13,756 bases of DNA from Flavobacterium sp. UBA6195 (GTDB lineage: Bacteria; Bacteroidota; Bacteroidia; Flavobacteriales; Flavobacteriaceae): the NCBI RefSeq assembly GCF_002422095.1, contig NZ_DITB01000024.1, forward strand, positions 1 to 13,756. The letters run 5' to 3'. This document shows, piece by piece, positions 6,987 to 13,744 of this stretch. Under the pieces are notes generated by a model. The model saw only the letters and a program-made list of their open reading frames with translations. It searched no databases and was not told the origin of the DNA. The position numbers were made by a program, and so were the translations under genes. Positions within the stretch are counted from its first letter, which is position 1, and every line of letters begins with the position of its first letter.

Positions 6987-7628
6987 ATGGATGAATTAGA
7001 ATTATTAAAAAAAGACTGGAAAAAACGAGAAAGTTCGTTCCAACAAATAGGTGAAAATGAAATTTATGGTATGCTGCATAAACGTTCTTCTTCTATTGTA
7101 AAGTGGATTGTTATTATTAGTGTTCTAGAACTTGTTTTGTGGGCTAGTATTTCTTTTTTTACAGCTGATGAAGAATATTTCAAAACATTAAAATTATACC
7201 ACTTAGAAACCGCAATGCCTGTAATTTCAGCTGTTAATTATGGGGTTATTTTATATTTTATTTATCTATTCTTCAAAAATTACAGAAGCATTAATACAAC
7301 AGATACAATCAAACAATTAATGCAAAGTATTATAAAAACAAGAAAGACAGTTAAATATTATGTTTGGTACAATTTAGCCATGACTGCTTTTTCATTTATT
7401 TTAGTTTTTATTTTCCAATTCATGTATGATCCAAACATTCGTAAAATAATAGATAAAATGTCGCAAAACATTGATGCCAATACCTTTTACTGTATAATGT
7501 TAGTTGTTTATGCTGCAATAATTGCGATTTTTATTGGACTTATTTGGTTATTCTATAGATTACTTTATGGAATTTTACTAAAAAAACTTCAAAAAAACTT
7601 TGACGAACTTAAAAAAATAGACTACTAA
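6987..7628 (+). CDS. Four-helix membrane protein, possible sigma partner
   Basis: This 213-residue protein has a short cytoplasmic-looking N-terminus (MDELELLKKDWKKRESSFQQ) and four predicted membrane segments at about 38-58, 79-97, 125-146 and 168-190, ending in a lysine-rich tail. I do not recognise a named catalytic domain. Proteins of this layout occur after ECF sigma genes in flavobacteria and are sometimes labelled, without support, as beta-carotene 15,15'-monooxygenases. Starting 2 nt after the sigma stop, it is probably co-translated with it, which suggests but does not prove a sensor or anti-sigma role. Its end overlaps the next start by one base. Confidence 0.75.
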   Translation: MDELELLKKDWKKRESSFQQIGENEIYGMLHKRSSSIVKWIVIISVLELVLWASISFFTADEEYFKTLKLYHLETAMPVISAVNYGVILYFIYLFFKNYRSINTTDTIKQLMQSIIKTRKTVKYYVWYNLAMTAFSFILVFIFQFMYDPNIRKIIDKMSQNIDANTFYCIMLVVYAAIIAIFIGLIWLFYRLLYGILLKKLQKNFDELKKIDY

Positions 7629-8485
7629 TGAAACATTTCTTTATTTCCCTTTTAACATTAATTACAGGATTATCCTTTTCTCAAGAATTAGAAAAAAGTT
7701 TGCTATGGAAAATTTCGGGTAATGGATTAAAGTACGATTCTTATTTATTTGGAACAATACATGTATCATGTGATGCCTCATTAGATGATAGCACAATAAA
7801 AGCGCTTAAAACTACTGAACAGCTTTTTTTAGAAATAGATATGAATAAACCTATAGAAATGGAAATGATGAAATACATTACCATGAAAAATGAAAATAAA
7901 ATATCAAAATTACTAAATTCAGAAGATTTTAATTTGGTGGATGAATTTTTAAATAAAAAAATGAAGATGTCTTTAAAATTTTTTGATAGTTACAAACCAT
8001 TTATGATTGCTACTATGCTATATCCATCAATATTAGAATGTTCAATTCAAAATATTGAAAGAGAATTAATTATTATAAACAAAAACAATAATAATAAAGA
8101 AGTTTTTGGTTTAGAAACCATTAAAGAACAAATGGAAATTTTTGATCAAATCCCATATGAAATTCAAGCCGAAGAGTTAGTTAAAATGGTGAAGAGTGAT
8201 TTGAAAAAAGATAAAGAAGAAATAAAAAAAATGATTGCTATCTACAAGAATAAAGATATTGATGCAATGCAACAAATTATGGATGAATCTGAAAATAAAA
8301 TAACTTCTGAAAATAAGAAAATTTTAATCTATGACAGAAACAATAAATGGATTCCAACAATAATAAAAATTATCAACGAAAAACCAACTTTTATTGCTGT
8401 TGGAGCAGGGCATTTAGCCGGTAATGAAGGCATCATTAAACTTTTAAGACGCAATGGTTATAGAGTTGAAGCGGTGATTAATTAA
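7628..8485 (+). CDS. TraB/GumN family secreted protein
   Basis: This 285-residue protein has a Sec signal peptide (1-18, MKHFFISLLTLITGLSFSQ) and the two hallmark ends of the TraB/PrgY/GumN (Tiki-like) superfamily: LFGTIH at 40-45 and GAGHLAGNEG at 259-268 followed by IIKLLRRNGYRVE. These conserved Gly/His/Glu residues are thought to form a metal-dependent active site, and some relatives (Tiki) are proteases. The middle is lysine- and asparagine-rich and helical. Translation is coupled to the membrane protein upstream (TAATG overlap). It is the last gene of the sigma-factor run and is closed by a strong hairpin terminator. Its location should be periplasmic; the substrate is unknown. Confidence 0.85.
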   Translation: MKHFFISLLTLITGLSFSQELEKSLLWKISGNGLKYDSYLFGTIHVSCDASLDDSTIKALKTTEQLFLEIDMNKPIEMEMMKYITMKNENKISKLLNSEDFNLVDEFLNKKMKMSLKFFDSYKPFMIATMLYPSILECSIQNIERELIIINKNNNNKEVFGLETIKEQMEIFDQIPYEIQAEELVKMVKSDLKKDKEEIKKMIAIYKNKDIDAMQQIMDESENKITSENKKILIYDRNNKWIPTIIKIINEKPTFIAVGAGHLAGNEGIIKLLRRNGYRVEAVIN

Positions 8486-8496
8486 TTTAACATATT

Positions 8497-8525
8497 AAAA
8501 AAGTTCTGATATTCAGAACTTTTTT
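8497..8525. terminator. Bidirectional terminator between convergent genes
   Basis: AAAAAAGTTCTGA (8497-8509) and TCAGAACTTTTTT (8513-8525) form a perfect 13-bp stem with a 3-nt loop. Because the stem runs from A-run to T-run, it can terminate both the TraB-type gene (plus) and the acyltransferase (minus), whose stop codon it touches. Confidence 0.88.
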
Positions 8526-9334
8526 TAATAACTCCATCTTCTTTGTTCGTCTTCTTTTCGTTTTTCTTCAAGCACTTCTGCCGGTATCACTTTTAATAAA
8601 GAAGGGTGTTGTTCTATTGCAAATTCGATCATTTCAACTACTTCGTCAACCGTTGCTGTTTCATAATCGATTTTTAAAGGTTCTTTAATTACCATCGATT
8701 GTAAGATTCCTTTTTTCTTAATCATCAATCCTTTTCTATCAAAAGAACGCCTAAATCCATCAATAACAATAGGTACAACTATGGGTTTATGCTGTAAAAT
8801 AATATGAGCCGTTCCTTTTCTTACTGGTTTAAAAGAACGTGTAGTTCCTTGAGGAAAAGTTATTACCCAACCATCCTCCAAAGCAATTTTAATGTTCTCT
8901 GTATCATTTGGATTTACTTCTTTCTTCTCCGTAACATCTTGCCCTTTTGCTCTCCAAGTTCTCTCAACAGTAATAGCGCCAGCATAAGCTAAGATTCTAG
9001 GCAGTAACCCCTCTTGCATGGTTTCTTTAGCGGCAACATAATACATATTCAGTTTCGGATTCCACAAATACATTACGTTCTTAATATTATTCTCTCTTCC
9101 TTTTAATGCTGCATTAAAAACATGAAACATCGCTACTACATCAGCAAAATATGTCTGATGATTAGAAATAAACAATACATTTTTGTCAGGTAAACTTCTG
9201 ATAATTTCTGAACCTTCGATTTGTAATTGGTTAAAATTACGATAACGACGGTGTGTTAAAAAACCCGCAATACGAATTAACCAAGTTTTTAAAAACAATA
9301 TATGTCCGAAAGGATTTCTCTTAAATAATCCCAT
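8525..9334 (-). CDS. 1-acyl-glycerol-3-phosphate acyltransferase-like (LPLAT) protein
   Basis: This 269-residue protein belongs to the PlsC-like acyltransferase group that esterifies lysophospholipids or related acceptors at the membrane. Motif I is NHQTYFAD (58-65), motif III is FPQGTTRS and motif IV is IVVPIVIDGF. Two departures from the textbook motifs stand out. His and Asp are separated by five residues (HX5D rather than HX4D), and motif III has Gln where FPEGT normally has Glu. A charged tail (VLEEKRKEDEQRRWSY) closes the protein. The N-terminal region (about 8-27) is hydrophobic enough for membrane contact. The acceptor could be lysophosphatidate, an ornithine-lipid precursor or another lipid; the motifs do not decide. 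It is a single-gene unit with a TACTTTTG -7 box upstream. Confidence 0.85.
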   Translation of the reverse strand: MGLFKRNPFGHILFLKTWLIRIAGFLTHRRYRNFNQLQIEGSEIIRSLPDKNVLFISNHQTYFADVVAMFHVFNAALKGRENNIKNVMYLWNPKLNMYYVAAKETMQEGLLPRILAYAGAITVERTWRAKGQDVTEKKEVNPNDTENIKIALEDGWVITFPQGTTRSFKPVRKGTAHIILQHKPIVVPIVIDGFRRSFDRKGLMIKKKGILQSMVIKEPLKIDYETATVDEVVEMIEFAIEQHPSLLKVIPAEVLEEKRKEDEQRRWSY

Positions 9335-9365
9335 AATTTTTTATTTTTTTTACAAAACAAGAACG

Positions 9366-9373
9366 CAAAAGTA
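9366..9373 (-). promoter_or_regulatory. -7 box of the acyltransferase gene
   Basis: TACTTTTG on the minus strand matches TAnnTTTG exactly, 31 nt before the ATG. No good TTTG is seen at the expected -33 distance (only TTTC-type sequence), so strength is uncertain. Confidence 0.4.
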
Positions 9374-9440
9374 ATAAAATAGGTGACTTTAGAAAGAAAA
9401 ACAGCTTAAAATCACATTATAAGGTAATAATTTGAAATCG

Positions 9441-10094
9441 CTAAAAATTACATTTACTCAAAGCGCATTTTATAGTTTCCTTTAACTCGCTCATCATCAT
9501 AGCAGTAGCTCCCCAAACAACATATTTATCCACCATAAAAGCAGGCACCTCAATATCCGTTGCGTAAGACGTTGACATTTTGACTTTTGTAATACTTTTT
9601 TCGTCTAAAAAATCGGCAATTGAAAATTCTAAAACCCGCTTAACTTCATCCAAATCAGGAATAAAAGTTAATTCTTCATGCGAAATTCCCATAAATGGCG
9701 CTACCAAAAAATTACTTGGTGGAATATAAATTTCGCTAAAAGGCTTAATGATTTGAATTTTTTCTGGATGAATCCCAACTTCTTCATGTGTTTCTCTAAG
9801 CGCTGTTTCCTCTAAATCAGCATCGAACTCTTCTACTTTTCCTCCTGGAAAACCTATTTGAGAAGAATGAACTCCCGGATAGGAATTCCGAACAATTAAA
9901 GCCAAATGCGTTACTTTATTTTTAGGATAAAACAACATTAAAACCGCCGCCTTTCTAGGATTTTTATCCATATAATTTTCCTCCTTTAAATAAGAAATAC
10001 GCTCTAACGGTGCCATTTTTGCATGTGCATCCGTAGAAAGAAGAGTTTCTTTTTCTATCTTTGGAAGGTGTTTTATAAAATCATTAAAAAGCAT
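9441..10094 (-). CDS. CoA pyrophosphatase-like Nudix hydrolase (NudL type)
   Basis: This 217-residue hydrolase is expected to cleave CoA or acyl-CoA into 3',5'-ADP and 4'-phosphopantetheine (or its acyl form). The Nudix box runs from Gly84-Gly85 to RETHEEVGI (100-108), with the metal-binding Glu residues at 101, 104 and 105. The distance from Gly85 to Arg100 is one residue longer than in MutT, as in NudL-type proteins. The CoA-specific block LIVRNSYPGVHSSQIGFPGG (66-85) matches the LLxxRx...HxGQxxFPGG family pattern, which separates it from nucleotide-cleaving relatives. A Nudix-type ATG start is present and no signal peptide is seen, so it is cytosolic. It is divergent from the DUF4268 gene across a 70-nt gap containing an imperfect -7 box (TACCTTTA). 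Confidence 0.9.
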   Translation of the reverse strand: MLFNDFIKHLPKIEKETLLSTDAHAKMAPLERISYLKEENYMDKNPRKAAVLMLFYPKNKVTHLALIVRNSYPGVHSSQIGFPGGKVEEFDADLEETALRETHEEVGIHPEKIQIIKPFSEIYIPPSNFLVAPFMGISHEELTFIPDLDEVKRVLEFSIADFLDEKSITKVKMSTSYATDIEVPAFMVDKYVVWGATAMMMSELKETIKCALSKCNF

Positions 10095-10164
10095 ACCATC
10101 TCAATTTAGCAACCTTAAAGGTAGCTATTTTTTTTCAAACAAAATAAATTTCTAATTCAATAAT

Positions 10165-10608
10165 ATGTTCAGTAAAGAAGAAGCACTACAAATAAAAAAA
10201 GATTTTTGGATAGCCTTTGCCGAAGAATATCCCCGCAAATGGTTGTTATACAATACCAAAATCAAAGATGTAACCTTCAAATTTTATGTTGACAATAAAA
10301 AAGCACAAGTTTTACTCGATATAGAACCAAAAGACGAAGAAAAACGTAAAATATATTATGAGAAAGTAGAATCGTTAAAAACCATTCTTTTAGAAGACTA
10401 TTTAGACGATGTTATTTTTGAACGCAATTTTTATTTAGAAACAGGAAAAGTAATCAGCCGAGTTTGGGTAGAAAAAACAGGAATTAGTATCAACAACAAA
10501 AATACGTGGCTTGAAATTTTTGACTTCTTTGCCGAAAAAATGGATGCTTTTGAACGCTTTTTCTATGAAAACGAAGATTATATTAAAGATTTAGAAATCA
10601 ATACGTAA
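10165..10608 (+). CDS. DUF4268 domain-containing protein
   Basis: This 147-residue cytosolic protein is rich in charged and aromatic residues. The opening FSKEEALQIKKDFWIAFAEEYPRKWLLYNTKIKDVTFKFYVD and the closing WLEIFDFFAEKMDAFERFF are the features by which I recognise DUF4268, a small domain found in Bacteroidetes and at the ends of some longer nuclease-like proteins. Here it stands alone. No catalytic motif is evident and I assign no function. It precedes the msrB operon by 61-70 nt with no terminator between, so read-through is possible. Confidence 0.85.
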   Translation: MFSKEEALQIKKDFWIAFAEEYPRKWLLYNTKIKDVTFKFYVDNKKAQVLLDIEPKDEEKRKIYYEKVESLKTILLEDYLDDVIFERNFYLETGKVISRVWVEKTGISINNKNTWLEIFDFFAEKMDAFERFFYENEDYIKDLEINT

Positions 10609-10678
10609 TTCAAATACTTTGTAACATTGTTAACACTTTATTTGAATTCTAACCCTTAAATTTGAAAAAATGTTAGCT

Positions 10679-11155
10679 ATGAAATCGTTATTTTTATTAA
10701 TCGCAATTATAACTTTACAATCGTGTCAATCCCAAACCAAAGAACCTAAAACTATGAATTCAAATTCTAAAAAAACCGAAGCCGAGTGGAAAGCACAGCT
10801 TACTCCAGAACAGTATGAAGTACTAAGAAACAAAGGTACAGAAAGAGCTTTTACAGGAGAATATTGGGATCATTTTGAAAAAGGAAAATACGTTTGTGCA
10901 GGTTGTGGAAACGAATTATTTACTTCTGATACTAAATTTGATTCGCACTGTGGATGGCCTTCATTTGATAAATCGATAAAAGGCTCTGTGGTTTACAAAC
11001 AAGATTTGAGCTATGGAATGATTCGTACTGAAGTTTTATGTGCCAAATGTGATGGTCATTTAGGACATATTTTTGATGATGGTCCAAAAGAAACTACTGG
11101 CCAGCGCTATTGTATGAATTCGGTTTCTATAAAATTTGTTCCAGAAACCAAGTAA
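10679..11155 (+). CDS. msrB: Peptide-methionine (R)-S-oxide reductase, lipoprotein form
   Basis: This enzyme reduces the R-epimer of methionine sulfoxide in proteins. In the 158-residue form starting at 10679 ([16 protein letters not shown]) a signal ends in a lipobox with Cys16, so the enzyme is probably a membrane lipoprotein facing the periplasm. An in-frame ATG at 10670 would add only three residues. In the numbering from 10670, zinc is held by Cys76/Cys79 (CAGC) and Cys124/Cys127 (CAKC). The recycling Cys94 sits in CGWPSF, 54 residues before catalytic Cys148 in RYCMN, as in E. coli MsrB positions 63 and 117. The ATG at 10679 is preferred because TAAATTTG at 10657-10664 looks like a -7 box whose start site would fall near 10671. 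The DinB-like gene follows 4 nt later. Confidence 0.93.
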   Translation: MKSLFLLIAIITLQSCQSQTKEPKTMNSNSKKTEAEWKAQLTPEQYEVLRNKGTERAFTGEYWDHFEKGKYVCAGCGNELFTSDTKFDSHCGWPSFDKSIKGSVVYKQDLSYGMIRTEVLCAKCDGHLGHIFDDGPKETTGQRYCMNSVSIKFVPETK

Positions 11156-11159
11156 GAAT

Positions 11160-11648
11160 ATGTTGACCCAAATTGTAAAGCAAAACTTAACTGAAAATAT
11201 TGATCTTCTTCAGCAATTAACAAATGAAGAACTGACATTGCCGTTCCCAGAATTAAGCAAGGCAACCATTGGTGAACACATGCGACACATCATTGAACTT
11301 TTAGGCGCATTGTTAGACCATTACGGTAATGGTTACATCAATTACGATAAAAGAAAACGCGACATTATCCTTCAATCCGATACCAAAGAAGCGATTAAAA
11401 TCCTTGAAAAATATTGTTCTGAACTAGATAAACCAAACAAATCACTTTATTTAAAACATAATTGTTTCAGCGATACAGAAACGCTTGAAACCAACTATTT
11501 CAGAGAATTACTATACAATTTAGAGCATAGCATTCACCACCAAGCCTTGATAAAAGTAGCATTGTTTCGCTTACCGCACATTAAAATTTCAGATTCTTTC
11601 GGAATTGCGCCATCAACTCTAGAATACCGAAAACAATGTGCACAGTAA
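11160..11648 (+). CDS. DinB-like four-helix metal-site protein
   Basis: The 162-residue protein is almost all helical. It has the histidine pattern of the DinB/YfiT-like fold: GEHMRHIIE (His40, His43) in an early helix and EHSIHHQALIKV (His123, His126, His127) in a late one, suitable for a divalent-metal site. Related proteins include thiol-dependent transferases of the bacillithiol/mycothiol type, but family members vary and the reaction here is unknown. ATG at 11160 is chosen over a TTG at 11136, which would overlap msrB. It starts 4 nt after msrB, and its last 13 bases overlap the NRDE gene, so the genes are probably translated together. Confidence 0.75.
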   Translation: MLTQIVKQNLTENIDLLQQLTNEELTLPFPELSKATIGEHMRHIIELLGALLDHYGNGYINYDKRKRDIILQSDTKEAIKILEKYCSELDKPNKSLYLKHNCFSDTETLETNYFRELLYNLEHSIHHQALIKVALFRLPHIKISDSFGIAPSTLEYRKQCAQ

Positions 11649-12310
11649 CGTATATTCCAACGAAAGAAGGCTGTATCATCACTTCTAATCGTGATGAAAA
11701 AATTACACGTGAAAGAGCACTTCCTCCAACTGAATATCATATTGAAGGAAAAAAAATCACCTTCCCAAAAGACCCAAAAGCAGGTGGCACTTGGATAGCA
11801 CATAGCGAAACTAAAATTGTCGTTCTACTCAATGGAGCGCAAGAAAAACACCTTCCAAAACCCAATTATCGAAAAAGTAGAGGCTTAGTAGTTTTAGAAT
11901 TAATAAGTGTAGAAAATTCGCTGCAATACTGGGAATCAGTAGATTTAACTGATATCGAACCTTTCACTATTATCTTGTTCGAAAACAATAAACTAGTTCA
12001 ATTACAATGGAATGAAGTAGAAAAAACCGAAGAAGTTATTGATGAAAAACAATTTCACATTTGGTCTTCTTCTACGCTATATTTTAAAGAAATTCGGGAA
12101 CAAAGAAAAACTTGGTTTCACAATTTTATGCAAAATAAAAGTAATCCAACAGGCGAAGAAATCTTACATTTTCATCAATTTACTGAATCTGAAAATAAAG
12201 ATTTTGGATTACAGATTAATCGTAATAATGTATTAAAAACCATTAGCATCACACAATGCCAAGTAACTCAGAACAATATTGAAATGCGCTATTTAGATTT
12301 ATTCGAATAA
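11636..12310 (+). CDS. NRDE family (TANGO2-like) protein
   Basis: This 224-residue protein opens with MCTVTY and has the name-giving Asn-Arg-Asp-Glu at 18-21 (TSNRDEKITRE), then GGTWIA at about 50-55, all typical of the NRDE/TANGO2 family. Cys2, exposed after removal of Met, suggests an Ntn-hydrolase-like start, but activity is not established for bacterial members. TANGO2 relatives have been linked to haem or lipid handling in eukaryotes; carrying this over here would be speculation. It overlaps the preceding gene by 13 nt and ends 2 nt before the ATP-grasp gene. Confidence 0.88.
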   Translation: MCTVTYIPTKEGCIITSNRDEKITRERALPPTEYHIEGKKITFPKDPKAGGTWIAHSETKIVVLLNGAQEKHLPKPNYRKSRGLVVLELISVENSLQYWESVDLTDIEPFTIILFENNKLVQLQWNEVEKTEEVIDEKQFHIWSSSTLYFKEIREQRKTWFHNFMQNKSNPTGEEILHFHQFTESENKDFGLQINRNNVLKTISITQCQVTQNNIEMRYLDLFE

Positions 12311-12312
12311 AA

Positions 12313-13353
12313 ATGACAAAACTGAATCTCTTTCTACATAAACTAATTCATTGGGAATATTGGCCATATCACGTGGTTTATATTCCTGTGTACTTTCAAT
12401 ATTTGTTTTATGCAGCAAGAACACGTTCGTTTTTTTATTTCAATGCCTCAAATCCCACTATAAAAAATGGAGGCTTTTTCATGGAATCAAAAAAAGAAAT
12501 TTACGATTTAATTCCATCTGAATATTATCCCAAAACTCTTTTGATTGAGGCTACTGAAACATTAGAAGCTATTCAAGAGAAAATAAAAGAAGCGGCTATT
12601 GAATTCCCATTAATTGCAAAACCCGATATCGGTTTAAGAGGAACAGCCGTCAAAAAAATTTACAATACGGAAGAATTAGCAGCCTATTTTTCTAAAGCGA
12701 ATTTCAACGTTTTAATTCAAAGTTTAATTCCGTATGAGAATGAAATCGGACTTTTCTATGTAAAATTGCCTAACCAACCCGGTAAAATTACTGGAATAGT
12801 AGCAAAAGAATTCATGATTTTAACAGGAAACGGGAAAAACACGATTCGAGAATTATTACATCAAGACAAACGCTATCTATTACAATTAGAAGTACTTGAA
12901 GCCGAATACAAAGACAAATTAAACACTATTTTGAGCGAAGGAGAAACTATTAATTTAGTTCCTTACGGAAATCATTGTCGCGGAACCAAATTCATAGATG
13001 CAAGTAACGAAATCACTCCTGAAATGATGGAAAGTTTCAACACCATTTGCAATCAAATACAAGGTTTTCACTATGGTAGAATGGATATCATGTTCAACTC
13101 TTATGAAGATTTAGCAAAAGGTAAAAACTTCCAAATCGTAGAAATCAACGGTGCTATTAGCGAACCTACCCACATGTACGACCCAAAACACAGTTTATGG
13201 TTTGGCTGGAAAGAACTTACACGACATTTCCATTACATGTACTTAATTAGCAAAAACAACCACAAAAAGGGGGTAAACTACCTAACCTTCAAAAAAGGAG
13301 TTCGCGAATTCAAAAAACATCACAAATATTACAACACCATATTAGAGTTTTAA
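12313..13353 (+). CDS. ATP-grasp domain protein (D-Ala-D-Ala ligase-like)
   Basis: This 346-residue probable ATP-dependent ligase couples a carboxylate to an amine or thiol. The N-terminal 50 residues are aromatic-rich (EYWPYHVVYIPVYFQYLFYAARTRSFFYF) and may touch the membrane. The ATP-grasp core shows IAKPDIGLRG (101-110, ATP-binding Lys103 and glycine-rich loop), YENEIGLFY (141-149), GRMDIMF with Asp258, and VEINGAISEP (276-285), where Glu277 and Asn279 would hold Mg2+. The layout resembles D-Ala-D-Ala ligases and related uncharacterised Bacteroidetes proteins, but the N-terminal domain differs, so the substrate is open. It is last in the msrB run; a structured element begins 1-2 nt after its stop. 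Confidence 0.85.
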   Translation: MTKLNLFLHKLIHWEYWPYHVVYIPVYFQYLFYAARTRSFFYFNASNPTIKNGGFFMESKKEIYDLIPSEYYPKTLLIEATETLEAIQEKIKEAAIEFPLIAKPDIGLRGTAVKKIYNTEELAAYFSKANFNVLIQSLIPYENEIGLFYVKLPNQPGKITGIVAKEFMILTGNGKNTIRELLHQDKRYLLQLEVLEAEYKDKLNTILSEGETINLVPYGNHCRGTKFIDASNEITPEMMESFNTICNQIQGFHYGRMDIMFNSYEDLAKGKNFQIVEINGAISEPTHMYDPKHSLWFGWKELTRHFHYMYLISKNNHKKGVNYLTFKKGVREFKKHHKYYNTILEF

Positions 13354-13460
13354 GGCGTTACCAAACAAGGACCAGGCTATCGGCACTCGCTTTAATTGGT
13401 TGCCTGAGGTTCTCGAAGGCAACCAATTAAGAGCTCAAACAATACTTCTATCCCTAACGC
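13354..13460 (-). ncRNA. Flavo-1-like structured RNA candidate
   Basis: Read on the minus strand, the element opens with GCGTTAGGGATAGAAG (13445-13460) and closes with GGTAACGCC (13354-13362). The GCGTTA (13455-13460) and TAACGC (13355-13360) ends pair. A central 14-bp perfect stem (13392-13405 with 13417-13430) has an 11-nt loop that itself contains GAG/CTC, and it is followed by AAAGCGAGTGCCGATAGCC. From memory, this order (GCGTTAGGGAT start, variable hairpin, AGCG...AGCC block, TAACGC end) matches the Flavo-1 RNA motif of Flavobacteria, whose function is unknown. The family name is recollection, not a covariance-model hit. It lies antisense and immediately downstream of the ATP-grasp gene. 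Confidence 0.5.
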
Positions 13461-13524
13461 GGAATTGATTTTCATTAGAATAATTATACTATTCCCATTC
13501 CCTTTGGGACGATATATAGATAAC

Positions 13525-13556
13525 AAAAAAGCCTGTCTAAATATAGACAGGCTTTT
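13525..13556 (-). terminator. Rho-independent terminator after the 5S remnant
   Basis: AAAAGCCTGTCTA (13527-13539) and TAGACAGGCTTTT (13544-13556) pair perfectly around a 4-nt loop. On the minus strand a T-run follows (A-run at 13525-13530), so it would stop transcription coming from the 5S remnant. The 11 bases preceding the stem on that strand (TCTTTTGAAAA) are shared with the second terminator. Confidence 0.82.
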
Positions 13557-13595
13557 CAAAAGACTCGAGGGCTGTGCCCGACTGAGCTTAGCTAA

Positions 13596-13674
13596 AGGCG
13601 GCGACACTCTCCCACATAACTGCAGTACCATCTGCGCAGTCGTCCCGAAGTTTCGAGATTAACTTCTCTGTTCG
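13596..13674 (-). pseudogene. 5'-truncated 5S rRNA remnant
   Basis: On the minus strand the sequence starts at CGAACAGAGAAGTTAA and contains CTGCGCAGATGGTACTGCAG, TTATGTGGGAGAGT and GTCGCCGCC, which are the second part of a Bacteroidetes 5S rRNA in order. The 5' part (normally ending TTCCCATTC) is missing and replaced by AT-rich DNA. An extra stretch after GTTAA (TCTCGAAACTTCGGGACGA) folds into a small hairpin, and AGG is shortened near GAGAGT. These changes should prevent a functional 5S fold. It lies downstream of what appears to be the true 5S 3' end at the window edge, so it is probably a decayed partial duplication. Comparison is with remembered flavobacterial 5S sequences. Confidence 0.7.
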
Positions 13675-13712
13675 ATATCTTAAATTAATTTTTTAAAAAA
13701 ATTACACAAAAC

Positions 13713-13744
13713 AAAAAACCCCTCATCGTTAGATGAAGGGTTTT
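13713..13744 (-). terminator. Probable rRNA operon terminator
   Basis: The stem is AAAACCCCTCATC (13715-13727) with GATGAAGGGTTTT (13732-13744) and loop GTTA. The single non-Watson-Crick position becomes a G-U pair in the minus-strand RNA, and the T-run is on that strand too, so it ends a transcript entering from the right. The last bases of the window (AAAGGC, GCCTTT on the minus strand) match the 3' end of the 5S remnant, suggesting that a real 5S gene ends at the window edge. Confidence 0.8.

Noticed and set aside
11534..11803. 89-codon minus-strand open frame across the DinB-like/NRDE overlap
   Set aside because: Lies opposite two real genes; cysteine- and phenylalanine-rich product typical of an antisense frame.
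13489..13512. TTCCCATTCC on the plus strand, resembling the missing 5' part of the 5S gene
   Set aside because: A match of about 10 bases on the opposite strand from the remnant; most likely chance.
13561..13594. tRNA D-arm-like string (AGCTCAGTCGG on the minus strand) between the 5S remnant and terminator
   Set aside because: No acceptor, anticodon or T arm can be found around it, and the D-stem does not close properly; a tRNA fragment is possible but not supportable.
13392..13662. Short open frames on both strands at the right edge
   Set aside because: They run through the structured RNA candidate, terminators and 5S remnant, so they are chance frames in non-coding DNA.
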